Of a stretch of DNA of 6,996 nucleotides, positions 1 through 6,062 are shown piece after piece. How positions within the stretch are numbered: the first letter of the stretch is position 1; every line of letters starts with the position of its first letter. The notes under the pieces are model-generated. The model did not search any database. It was given only the letters and a program-made list of their open reading frames with translations, and had not been told where the DNA came from. The stretch is taken from NCBI GenBank assembly GCA_002292805.1, contig DBCA01000055.1, positions 1-6,996 of the forward strand. The letters run 5' to 3'. The position numbers were made by a program, and so were the translations under genes. Source of the DNA: Caryophanales bacterium UBA970 (GTDB lineage: Bacteria; Bacillota_I; Bacilli_A; RFN20; CAG-826).

Positions 1-516
1 ATAATAAGCATGTTCCCAAACATCTAATCCTAAAATGGGTTTACCTTCTTTGAATGGAACATCTTGATTTGGGGTTGAGGTAATTTTTAATTTGCCGGTT
101 GTATCAACAATTACCCACGCCCATCCCGATCCAAATCTCGTTTTTGCGGCATTGGTAAATTGTTCTTTCATGGCATCAAACGATCCAAAATCACGATTGA
201 TTTTTTCTAATAATAATTTACTTGGCGCGGTGAATGTTTTTTCGGAAGTCAGTAATGACCAAAACATCGTGTGATTAAAATGACCGCCGCCATTGTTTCT
301 CACAGCAGCTTGGATGTCGGTTGGTAATTTTTCTAAGTTTGTGAGTAATGCTTCAATGCTTTGTTCTGGAAGTTGAGGATATTTTTCTAATGCAGCATTC
401 AAGTTGGTCACATAAGCTTGGTGATGTTTGCTGTAATGGATCTCCATGGTCTTGGCATCAATGATTGGCTCTAAAAAGTCATAAGCGTATGGTAATGGCG
501 ACAGTGTAAATTTCAT
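1..516 (-). CDS. sodA: Superoxide dismutase, Mn-type (C-terminus cut by window edge)
   Basis: Cytoplasmic enzyme that converts superoxide to hydrogen peroxide and oxygen. The minus-strand reading frame gives 172 residues from ATG at 516-514 and is still open at position 1; the family is usually about 200 residues, so roughly 30 are missing. It opens with the family pattern around [13 protein letters not shown]. All four metal ligands are visible by alignment from memory: His27, His82 (in GGHFNH), Asp165 and His169 (in DVWEH). Tyr35 is the second-sphere tyrosine. The GGGH stretch at 76-79 and Gln151 in the NQD motif, rather than a glutamine near residue 70, point to the Mn-specific or cambialistic subgroup, not the Fe subgroup. 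An AGGAGA ribosome binding site (526-531 on the complementary strand) lies about 9 bases upstream of the start. The gene is transcribed away from nrdE. Metal use in the cell is inferred, not shown. Confidence 0.96.
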   Translation of the reverse strand, partial: MKFTLSPLPYAYDFLEPIIDAKTMEIHYSKHHQAYVTNLNAALEKYPQLPEQSIEALLTNLEKLPTDIQAAVRNNGGGHFNHTMFWSLLTSEKTFTAPSKLLLEKINRDFGSFDAMKEQFTNAAKTRFGSGWAWVIVDTTGKLKITSTPNQDVPFKEGKPILGLDVWEHAYY

Positions 517-537
517 GATTGTTTTTCTCCTACCATC

Positions 538-565
538 ATCTTACAAGAATTGCTCCGGTTTTCAA
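538..565 (-). promoter_or_regulatory. Candidate sod promoter (-35 TTGAAA, -10 TAAGAT)
   Basis: On the minus strand TTGAAA (565-560) is followed after 16 bases by TAAGAT (543-538), close to the sigma-70/SigA consensus. Transcription would start near 530, leaving only a short leader holding the AGGAGA site before the ATG at 516. The -35 hexamer lies inside the inverted repeat at 552-573. Called from sequence resemblance only. Confidence 0.5.
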
Positions 566-573
566 ACCGAAGC
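552..573. repeat. Imperfect inverted repeat over the sod -35 element
   Basis: GCT-C-CGGTT (552-560) faces AACCG-A-AGC (565-573) across a TTCA centre: eight pairs with one C/A mismatch. It sits on top of the candidate sod -35 box, where a dimeric repressor would block RNA polymerase. There is no T-run directly after it on either strand, so a terminator is less likely than an operator. It resembles no binding site that I can name. Confidence 0.45.
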
Positions 574-578
574 GAAAC

Positions 579-599
579 AAGTTTTTTCCATGAAAACTT
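579..599. repeat. Inverted repeat AAGTTTT / AAAACTT
   Basis: AAGTTTT (579-585) and AAAACTT (593-599) are perfect complements across a 7-base centre. On the plus strand a T7 run follows at 606-612, but six bases separate it from the stem, and no upstream plus-strand gene in the window needs a terminator. It may be a second operator in the divergent control region or simply AT-rich sequence. Confidence 0.3.
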
Positions 600-631
600 A
601 ACAAATTTTTTTCTCCTGAATTTAACGATGG

Positions 632-648
632 TTACTATTGAATAGTAA
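632..648. promoter_or_regulatory. Perfect 17-bp palindrome, candidate operator between sod and nrdE
   Basis: TTACTATT-G-AATAGTAA is a perfect 8-1-8 inverted repeat. The odd-length geometry with a single central base and AT-rich arms is the layout of Fur/PerR/Zur-family boxes (for example 7-1-7 TTATAATNATTATAA for PerR), although the base match to those consensuses is only partial. It does not match the usual NrdR box. It lies about 115 bases from the sod start and 143 from the nrdE start. It overlaps TACTAT (633-638), a weak -10-like hexamer on the plus strand without a good -35. The regulator is unknown. Confidence 0.5.
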
Positions 649-689
649 AGAATTAGTAATTGGGGTTAAAAATATCATTGACGAAATTG

Positions 690-754
690 CGGTTGTGGTA
701 AAAAATAGGGTTCACCTAAAACCGAAAAGGGGAACTTGGGGTCAACCACCCCAA
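690..754 (+). promoter_or_regulatory. Possibly structured 5' leader of nrdE
   Basis: Three complementary segments lie just upstream of nrdE. CGGTT (690-694) pairs with AACCG (720-724); nested inside, TAGG (706-709) pairs with CCTA (715-718); and TTGGGGT (736-742) pairs with ACCCCAA (748-754) around a CAACC loop (743-747). That loop is also complementary to GGTTG at 691-695, so a pseudoknot or alternative fold is possible. The last hairpin ends 21 bases before the GGAGG site. I recognise no known riboswitch class. No clear SigA promoter for nrdE is visible in 600-690, so it is unproven that this region is transcribed as leader. Confidence 0.3.
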
Positions 755-775
755 TTACTTCTTGGTTCTAGTCTT

Positions 776-780
776 GGAGG
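776..780 (+). promoter_or_regulatory. Ribosome binding site deciding the nrdE start
   Basis: TTGGAGG ends at 780, 11 bases before the ATG at 792. The longer reading from the TTG at 762 would place this site inside the coding region and has no purine-rich site of its own, so 792 is preferred. The first residues from 792 (MEKNHIPEWVLLNN) also match the usual start of NrdE proteins. Confidence 0.7.
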
Positions 781-791
781 CAACAGACGTC

Positions 792-2891
792 ATGGAAAAA
801 AATCACATACCGGAATGGGTCTTATTAAACAATCAAGTCATTGACGAAAAAGGTCAATTGAAGGATTTACATAAAGATAAAGAAGCTGTTCGTTCTTACT
901 TTTTGAACGAAATTAACAAAAAAACGCAATTTTTTCACTCTTTAAAGGAAAAACTAGAGTATTTGGTCGAAAATGATTATTACGAAGAAGACTTCTTAAA
1001 GAAGTATACCCACCAACAAATCGTAGAAATCTTTGATATTGCCTATGCTGCCAAGTTCCGTTTCCCCACCTACATGGGTGCCTTTAAGTTCTATAACGAC
1101 TATGCCTTAAAAAGCAAAGACAAAAAAGTCTTCTTAGAACGTTATGAAGACCGTTTATCGGTGAATGCGTTATACCATGCTGATGGTGACTTTGAACTTG
1201 CTAAAAACATGATCCGACGTCTGATTGCCCAAGACTTTGTTCCTGCGACGCCAACCTTACTCAATACCGGGAAGAAAAAACGTGGAGAATTTGTTTCCTG
1301 CTTCTTATTAGAGGCGGGCGATTCTTTAAATGATATTTCCCGTATTTCCGAGTTTTCCATGCAATTATCAAAGATTGGCGGAGGTGTCTCCATTAACCTT
1401 ACCAACTTACGCGCCAAAGGGGAATCCATTAAAGATGTCCCTAATGTTTCTAAAGGTGTGGTTGGGGTTGCCAAGCTCTTGGACAACAATTTCCGATATG
1501 CAGATCAAATGGGTCAACGCGCCGGTGCTGGTGCCGTCTACCTGAATATCTTTCACGCGGACATCGAAGACTTCTTAAATACCAAGAAACTTAACGCCGA
1601 TGATGACGTCCGGGTGAAGACCTTATCCATGGGTGTGGTCATTCCTAACAAAATGATTGAACTTGCCAAAGAAAACAAAGATATGTATGTGTTTTATCCA
1701 AACACCGTCTATAAAGCCTATGGCATCGACTTTGCCGATGTCTCCACCAACATGGATTATTGGTATGACAAACTCGTTGAAAATCCAGATGTTAGAAAAC
1801 GTAAAGTAAGCCCAAGAAAGCTTTTCGACATGATCGCCTCGTTACAAGGTGAATCTGGCTATCCATATATTATGTTTGTGGACAACGTCAACAAAGTCAA
1901 CCCATTAAAGTTACCAGTCAAGTTCTCTAACCTTTGCACAGAAATCTTACAACCAACCATTACCTCTCACTATGCTGACTATGATAAAAAAGAACAAGAT
2001 GAAATTGGCATGGACATCTCATGCAATTTAGCCAGTGGCCATATGGGCAACATGATCAAACATAACACCATCAAGGAAACGGTCTTTGCAGCGATGGATG
2101 TGATGAATTCGGTTTCTAACAAAACCAATATTTCTTATGTTCCTGCGGTTGCAAAAGCCAATCGGTTGAATCGATCCGTGGGTTTTGGGATCATGGGTCA
2201 CCATGGTTACATCGCGGAAAATTACATCTTGTTTGGATCAGAAGAAGACATCGATTTAATTGATGTGTTTTTTGCCACCATCAATTACTATTCCTTGGTT
2301 CATTCGATGGAAAAAGCAAAAGAAACCAAACAAAAATTCTACCAATTTGAAACGAGTAAGTATGCCGATGGCACTTACTTTGATGGTCGCGGTCAAGTCT
2401 TGCCAAAATCTGACAAAGTCAAAGAACTCTTAAAGGACGTGTATATTCCAACCAATGAGGATTGGAAAAAACTCAAGCAAGACGTGATGACCCATGGATT
2501 ATATAATTCGCATCGGCTTGCGGTTGCTCCTAATGGTTCGATTGCCTATGTCATGTCTGCCACCCCTTCCTTAACGCCAATCAAACAATTGATTGAAGAA
2601 CGTACTTACGGGAATTCGAAAACCTATTTCCCAATGCCGTCATTAGATACTGCCGCTTTCATGTACGAAAGTGCTTATCGAATTGATAATTATAAAGTCA
2701 TCGATGTGATTGCCACTGCACAAAAACACGTCGATCAAGGGATCTCCTTTGAGCTCGGGATTACCTCGACAATCACCACCAAAGAACTTGTCCGCTATTA
2801 CTTATATGCCCACTACCAAGGAATCAAGACGCTTTACTACACCCGCACTCAAAAGCTTAAAATCGATGAGTGTGAGTCTTGCGTTGTATAA
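792..2891 (+). CDS. nrdE: Ribonucleotide reductase class Ib, catalytic alpha subunit NrdE
   Basis: Reduces ribonucleoside diphosphates to deoxyribonucleoside diphosphates in the cytoplasm, working with the NrdF radical subunit. The protein is 699 residues, within the family's normal range of about 700. It has no N-terminal ATP cone, as expected for class Ib. Active-site residues can be read directly: redox pair Cys170 (FVSCFLLE) and Cys411 (ISCNL), the thiyl-radical Cys382 with Asn380 and Glu384 in NLCTE, the radical-transfer pair Tyr682-Tyr683 (LYYTR), and the C-terminal CESC (Cys694 and Cys697) that receives electrons from the NrdH-like protein. The ERTYGNSKTYFPMP stretch matches the Bacillus subtilis type as remembered. 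The substrate-loop motif reads APNGSIAYVMSAT, where many relatives have PTxSIS. It is first in the operon; nrdF follows after 27 bases. Confidence 0.98.
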   Translation: MEKNHIPEWVLLNNQVIDEKGQLKDLHKDKEAVRSYFLNEINKKTQFFHSLKEKLEYLVENDYYEEDFLKKYTHQQIVEIFDIAYAAKFRFPTYMGAFKFYNDYALKSKDKKVFLERYEDRLSVNALYHADGDFELAKNMIRRLIAQDFVPATPTLLNTGKKKRGEFVSCFLLEAGDSLNDISRISEFSMQLSKIGGGVSINLTNLRAKGESIKDVPNVSKGVVGVAKLLDNNFRYADQMGQRAGAGAVYLNIFHADIEDFLNTKKLNADDDVRVKTLSMGVVIPNKMIELAKENKDMYVFYPNTVYKAYGIDFADVSTNMDYWYDKLVENPDVRKRKVSPRKLFDMIASLQGESGYPYIMFVDNVNKVNPLKLPVKFSNLCTEILQPTITSHYADYDKKEQDEIGMDISCNLASGHMGNMIKHNTIKETVFAAMDVMNSVSNKTNISYVPAVAKANRLNRSVGFGIMGHHGYIAENYILFGSEEDIDLIDVFFATINYYSLVHSMEKAKETKQKFYQFETSKYADGTYFDGRGQVLPKSDKVKELLKDVYIPTNEDWKKLKQDVMTHGLYNSHRLAVAPNGSIAYVMSATPSLTPIKQLIEERTYGNSKTYFPMPSLDTAAFMYESAYRIDNYKVIDVIATAQKHVDQGISFELGITSTITTKELVRYYLYAHYQGIKTLYYTRTQKLKIDECESCVV

Positions 2892-2918
2892 TAAAAAAAC
2901 ATTTAAAGGAGAGACCGT

Positions 2919-4010
2919 ATGAGTAAAAATCCAGCTGAAGTTTTTAAACCCCTTATTTTTAATCCAAAGGATGAGTTTTCTGGTGCGAATTGGAATGCGA
3001 GTGAAGATAATTTCACCCAACAATTTTATGAACAAAATCTCTCACAATTTTGGCGTCCTGAAGATGTTTCTTTGCAATCCGATTTATTGACCTGGAAAAT
3101 TTTAAGCGAACCTGTGAAGAGAACCTATTCCCTTAACTTATTAATTTTAACGTTCTTAGATACTTATCAAGGTGACATTGGTATGCCAGTGGTTTCTCGG
3201 TCGATGCCCGATGCACTACATCAACGTAAAGCCGTCATCAATTGGATGGCAGCGATGGAAAATGCGGTTCATGCGAAGTCTTATTCCAACATCTTTATGA
3301 CGTTCTTATCCACAACTGAAATTGATGAATTATTTGAATGGGGCAAAAAGAATAAAAACCTTCAAAACATCATGACCCTCATCGTTGGTCATTATGAAGT
3401 GCTTGATCAGATGAATTACTTAAAGAAATATTCTCCTGCAAAAGCCACCTTTAGTGAAGAAGAATTTATGATTGCTCAATGGCGAGCAATGGTCGCCTCT
3501 GTCTTCTTGGAAACATGGTTATTTTATTCTGGTTTTTATTACCCACTTTACTTTTATGGCCAAGGTAAACTCATGCAAGCCGGTGAAATCATTAACTTAA
3601 TTCTTCGCGATGAAGCGATTCACGGCCTATACATTGGTAAAATTTCTCAAGAAATCTTCGCCAAACTTCCAAAAGCAAAACAAGCAGAGTTAACCATTTG
3701 GATGCAAGACTTACTACATAAGCTATACAAAGAACAAGAACAACTTTCTGAAACCGTCTATGATGCCGTTGATTTAACTCATGACGTCAAAGTCTTTGTT
3801 CGTTACAACTGTAATAAAGCATTAATGAATTTAGGGTTTGAAGCTCAATTTGACTTTGAAGAAGTCAATCCTGTTGTCTTGAACGGCTTAAATACAGAAA
3901 CCAAAACCATGGACTATTTCTCCATGAAAGGTAACGGATATCAAAAGATGAAATCTGTCGCCTTGGATGATAATGACTTTAATTTCGATAAAGATAAAAT
4001 TAACAAATAA
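2919..4010 (+). CDS. nrdF: Ribonucleotide reductase class Ib, radical-generating beta subunit NrdF
   Basis: Holds the dimetal-tyrosyl radical cofactor that starts catalysis in NrdE. All six metal ligands are present: Asp81 (FLDT), Glu114 and His118 (MENAVHAKSYSNIF), Glu198 (VFLET), and Glu232 and His235 (RDEAIHG); the radical tyrosine is Tyr122. This rules out the metal-free class Ie variants, in which several glutamates are replaced. The C-terminus keeps the SMKGNGYQ region and an acidic DDNDFNF tail that docks on NrdE. At 363 residues it is longer than the usual 320-340: about 20 extra residues precede ANWNASEDNFTQ, and a short insertion lies near 163-182. The start at 2919 is backed by AAGGAGAG (2906-2913) at good spacing. 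The metal (Mn or Fe) cannot be read from sequence; the neighbouring NrdI fits a Mn cofactor. Confidence 0.98.
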   Translation: MSKNPAEVFKPLIFNPKDEFSGANWNASEDNFTQQFYEQNLSQFWRPEDVSLQSDLLTWKILSEPVKRTYSLNLLILTFLDTYQGDIGMPVVSRSMPDALHQRKAVINWMAAMENAVHAKSYSNIFMTFLSTTEIDELFEWGKKNKNLQNIMTLIVGHYEVLDQMNYLKKYSPAKATFSEEEFMIAQWRAMVASVFLETWLFYSGFYYPLYFYGQGKLMQAGEIINLILRDEAIHGLYIGKISQEIFAKLPKAKQAELTIWMQDLLHKLYKEQEQLSETVYDAVDLTHDVKVFVRYNCNKALMNLGFEAQFDFEEVNPVVLNGLNTETKTMDYFSMKGNGYQKMKSVALDDNDFNFDKDKINK

Positions 4011-4020
4011 GGACAAGACC

Positions 4021-4284
4021 ATGGCCCAAGCGATCATTCTTACCAAAGACCAATGCCCCAATTGCCAAAACTTAAAAATGTTTTTAAAAATGGCCTTGCG
4101 TGATCAATATAAAGATAACTTACGAGAAGTTCATCAAACCCATCAGGCAGAAGAGTTTGCTAGCTTGGTTAAAACCCATACGATCATGGCAACCCCTGCA
4201 ATTATTCTTGGCAATGAAGTCATTCGCGGGTTTGAACCACAACCTGTGGTTAATTTTTTAGTTAAACATTTCGGAAAGAAATAA
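4021..4284 (+). CDS. nrdH: NrdH-like glutaredoxin/thioredoxin-fold electron donor
   Basis: Small cytoplasmic redox protein of 87 residues expected to reduce the C-terminal cysteine pair of NrdE. It has the thioredoxin-fold layout: first strand AIILT, active site CPNC (Cys12 and Cys15), the cis-proline in ATP at 57-59, and the G-F-x-P motif (GFEPQ) near the end, which NrdH proteins share. NrdH active sites are usually CxQC or CVQC, so CPNC is a variant nearer to glutaredoxin and thioredoxin. The start is ATG 4021; an AAGGA site at 4009-4013 overlaps the nrdF stop codon, suggesting translational coupling. A longer in-frame reading from 3967 would run inside nrdF and is not needed. The position between nrdF and nrdI supports the role. 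Whether thioredoxin reductase or glutathione recharges it is unknown. Confidence 0.88.
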   Translation: MAQAIILTKDQCPNCQNLKMFLKMALRDQYKDNLREVHQTHQAEEFASLVKTHTIMATPAIILGNEVIRGFEPQPVVNFLVKHFGKK

Positions 4285-4287
4285 ACG

Positions 4288-4647
4288 ATGATTGTCATCG
4301 TTGTCGACTCGATGACAGGATTAGGCAAGAAGTTTGCGGACAAACTTGGATACCCAGTCTTTGACATCCAAACGTATCAATCCATCGCAGAACATAAGAT
4401 CTTGCTTGTCTCTCGATCGATTAATTTTGGTGAAATCCCTCCCTCCACCAAGACCTTTCTTGATCAATTTGCGAAGAACGTCATCGGGGTTGCCGTTGGC
4501 GGTAATCGCAGCTGGGGTAAGAATTTTGGCGCTGCAGGTGATAAAATATCCTTAACCTATGGGATTCCTTTACTACTTAAGTTTGAGGGCATAGGGATGC
4601 CACACGAGGTATCTTTGGTGCAATCGTGGTTGGCAAAAAGGAGTTAA
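4288..4647 (+). CDS. nrdI: NrdI, flavodoxin-like activator of NrdF
   Basis: FMN-binding protein that, in characterised class Ib systems, supplies the oxidant needed to assemble the dimanganese-tyrosyl radical in NrdF. The 119 residues fit the family (about 120-135). Family hallmarks are visible: an N-terminal strand with a phosphate-binding loop DSMTG (7-11), NFGEIPPST in the middle, and the GGNRSWGKNFGAAGDKIS region that lines the flavin, followed by LLLKFEG. It starts three bases after the nrdH-like stop, with GGAAAG (4273-4278) as ribosome binding site. Its presence beside nrdF is the main hint that this reductase can run on manganese. The order E-F-H-I differs from nrdHIEF of enteric bacteria and nrdI-E-F of Bacillus. 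Confidence 0.95.
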   Translation: MIVIVVDSMTGLGKKFADKLGYPVFDIQTYQSIAEHKILLVSRSINFGEIPPSTKTFLDQFAKNVIGVAVGGNRSWGKNFGAAGDKISLTYGIPLLLKFEGIGMPHEVSLVQSWLAKRS

Positions 4648-4650
4648 AAC

Positions 4651-5463
4651 ATGTTTAAGTTTACTCCGCAAAAAGCAAAGATCATGAATCTTGTTGCCGC
4701 GATGACTTTTTTTCTTGCATTGTTACTTAATGGACTCGCAAACCTAATTCCGATTAATGGTCTAAGTACGGGCGTCATTTCCGATACGTATGAAAATTAT
4801 TTTGCTCCTGCAGGATTTACCTTTTCCATTTGGGCGGTTATTTATTCATTATTAGCAGGGTATGTTGTGTGGCGTTTAAAAAATCTATCATCATCCGAAG
4901 ATAACCCCAACAACCGATTCTTATATCGCCTGGATATTGCGTTTAGTGTTTCTAGTCTTGCCAATGCTTTATGGATCTTAGCTTGGCATTACTTATCCTT
5001 TTACTTATCGTTTGGATTGATGGTCGTGATTCTAGTATCTCTGGCATACATCAACCTTCAATTCAAAAAGGATCAACACCTATCGACCATTCCTTTTCGC
5101 GTTTATTTTGGTTGGATTATCGTCGCGACCGTTGCGAATATAACCACGATGATGGTTGCCGATTCAAATTCTTTTACTTGGTTATGGAATGGTGGAGAAG
5201 TGAGTGAACAACTACTCACCATCATCATTTTATTGATCACCATCCTTCTTGGAAACGTCATCCTTTTTCGGCAAAAAGATCCTTATGTTGGTGGGGTTAT
5301 CCTTTGGTCACTCATCGGCATTTATGCTCGGCACCGAATGAATCTTCCCGACTTCGGCATTACAGGTGTTGCCAATATGGCTTTATTTGGCATCATCCTG
5401 ACGGTTTTGATGGTCTTATTGACGTTAAGAAAAAATATTGGCAAACTTATCCGTAAATCTTGA
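4651..5463 (+). CDS. TspO/MBR-like tryptophan-rich polytopic membrane protein
   Basis: Integral membrane protein of 270 residues with about seven or eight hydrophobic helices (near 11-33, 53-74, 93-112, 117-137, 150-170, 186-206, 212-226, 238-258). It has eight tryptophans. The stretch FAPAGFTFSIWAVIYSLLAGY (51-71) resembles the PxWxFxxxWxxxY-type segment of the TspO/MBR family, and the opening NGLANLIPINGLSTGVIS looks like the longer bacterial proteins annotated as tryptophan-rich sensory protein. Classical TspO is only about 155 residues with five helices, so this is an enlarged relative; function and ligand are unknown. The start has a strong AAGGAG (4638-4643) inside the end of nrdI, and only three bases separate the genes, so it is probably co-transcribed with the reductase. 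The last codon is followed by TGA then TAA. Family assignment is from memory of motifs. Confidence 0.7.
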   Translation: MFKFTPQKAKIMNLVAAMTFFLALLLNGLANLIPINGLSTGVISDTYENYFAPAGFTFSIWAVIYSLLAGYVVWRLKNLSSSEDNPNNRFLYRLDIAFSVSSLANALWILAWHYLSFYLSFGLMVVILVSLAYINLQFKKDQHLSTIPFRVYFGWIIVATVANITTMMVADSNSFTWLWNGGEVSEQLLTIIILLITILLGNVILFRQKDPYVGGVILWSLIGIYARHRMNLPDFGITGVANMALFGIILTVLMVLLTLRKNIGKLIRKS

Positions 5464-5469
5464 TAAAAT
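5464..5469 (+). promoter_or_regulatory. -10-like TAAAAT placed for a leaderless transcript
   Basis: TAAAAT ends seven bases before the ATG at 5476, which is where transcription would start. The nearest good -35, TTGGCA at 5438-5443, is 20 bases upstream, wider than the usual 16-18. It would give an mRNA beginning at or near the start codon, which fits the missing ribosome binding site of the next gene. Weak evidence on its own. Confidence 0.25.
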
Positions 5470-5475
5470 AAACAC

Positions 5476-6036
5476 ATGGCAAAAAAAGTAATTCAAAATC
5501 CCAATGCAAATCTTCCACCTTTGGTGGTTCTTGAGTCTTTTTTAAATGAAAAGAAAAAAGAATTTGTCACGAACAAATTGCATGAGTTTGGGTTGGTTCG
5601 CAAAGAAGTCTTTGACCGTAAACTTGGCCATCAGAAAAAAGATTTTAAACTAAAGAAGCTTTTTGGTAAACGATATCGATTTGTTCCTGCACCAATGACA
5701 GACACAGAAGTTGAACAGATTTTTACCTTGATTCAAACTTTGTTATCCATCACCCCTAAAGCAACATCCAATTTATCAGATGGTAAACCCGTTGTGGATG
5801 ACAAAAAAACCATCAGCAAAAAACAAAAGCTTCCGATTAGTTTACTTGGTTTAATCCTTGTGTTGGTTGCCCTTGCTGGTTTAGGTGGTGGCGGGTATGC
5901 CGCTTATTTGGTGTTTACCAATGGTGGCGCATTGGCCTTAGAACTTGCGGCGATCATTGCTGCGAGTGGCGTGTTCTTTTCCTTGACGTTGTTGGTCTTG
6001 GCAAGAATTCTGAGAATTGTCAGGTCACTTCGCTAA
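5476..6036 (+). CDS. Unrecognised two-helix membrane protein
   Basis: I do not recognise this 186-residue protein. Residues 1-78 form a lysine- and arginine-rich soluble part with no cysteine, including a charged helix-like stretch (20-38) and the basic segment KKDFKLKKLFGKRYRF (54-69). Residues 91-117 are a polar, probably flexible linker ending in KKQK. Two hydrophobic helices follow: 120-146, containing a GGGG run (137-140), and 151-178, rich in small residues. The C-terminus is basic (RILRIVRSLR), so both ends probably face the cytoplasm with a short outside loop at TNGGA. No purine-rich ribosome binding site precedes the ATG; the upstream bases are AT-rich and contain a -10-like TAAAAT. 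It lies 12 bases after the TspO-like gene. It may be a membrane-anchored nucleic-acid- or lipid-contacting protein, but that is only a guess from charge. Confidence 0.8.
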   Translation: MAKKVIQNPNANLPPLVVLESFLNEKKKEFVTNKLHEFGLVRKEVFDRKLGHQKKDFKLKKLFGKRYRFVPAPMTDTEVEQIFTLIQTLLSITPKATSNLSDGKPVVDDKKTISKKQKLPISLLGLILVLVALAGLGGGGYAAYLVFTNGGALALELAAIIAASGVFFSLTLLVLARILRIVRSLR

Positions 6037-6055
6037 TTAGTTGATACAAATTGTT

Positions 6056-6061
6056 TATAAT
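6056..6061 (+). promoter_or_regulatory. Perfect -10 box TATAAT upstream of the DUF2177 gene
   Basis: TATAAT is an exact SigA -10 consensus in the 45-base gap before the gene at 6082. At the normal distance the -35 position reads CTAATT or TAATTA, which is weak; the better-looking TTGATA (6041-6046) is only 9 bases away, too close. A start site near 6067-6068 is predicted, leaving a leader of about 14 bases with GAGG (6071-6074). Confidence 0.5.
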
Positions 6062-6062
6062 G

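Noticed and set aside
92..274. Plus-strand 60-codon open frame
   Set aside because: It is the antisense shadow of the superoxide dismutase coding region, which has clear family motifs.
563..592. Nine-codon minus-strand leader peptide (ATG at 592) before sod
   Set aside because: There is no properly spaced ribosome binding site, it overlaps the sod promoter candidate, and nothing suggests attenuation.
736..754. Intrinsic terminator before nrdE
   Set aside because: The stem is followed by TTACTTCTTGG rather than a T-run, and no upstream plus-strand gene needs one.
762..791. Longer nrdE starting at TTG 762
   Set aside because: It would bury the GGAGG site at 776-780, use a rarer start codon with no site of its own, and add ten residues not typical of NrdE.
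638..844. 68-codon plus-strand open frame from a TTG upstream of and overlapping nrdE
   Set aside because: It has no ribosome binding site, overlaps the start of nrdE in another frame, looks like no known protein, and its first codon lies inside the 17-bp palindrome.
675..849. Repeated 12-mer TCATTGACGAAA at 675-686 and 838-849
   Set aside because: About one 12-base match is expected by chance among all position pairs in a window this long; the second copy is inside nrdE coding sequence.
2919..4010. Class Ie (metal-free, DOPA-radical) NrdF
   Set aside because: Asp81, Glu114, His118, Glu198, Glu232 and His235 are all present, so the metal site is canonical.
5461..5463. TGA read as tryptophan (mycoplasma code)
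   Set aside because: All tryptophans at conserved positions use TGG, no coding region needs TGA as sense, and TAA follows immediately, so the codon is best read as a stop.
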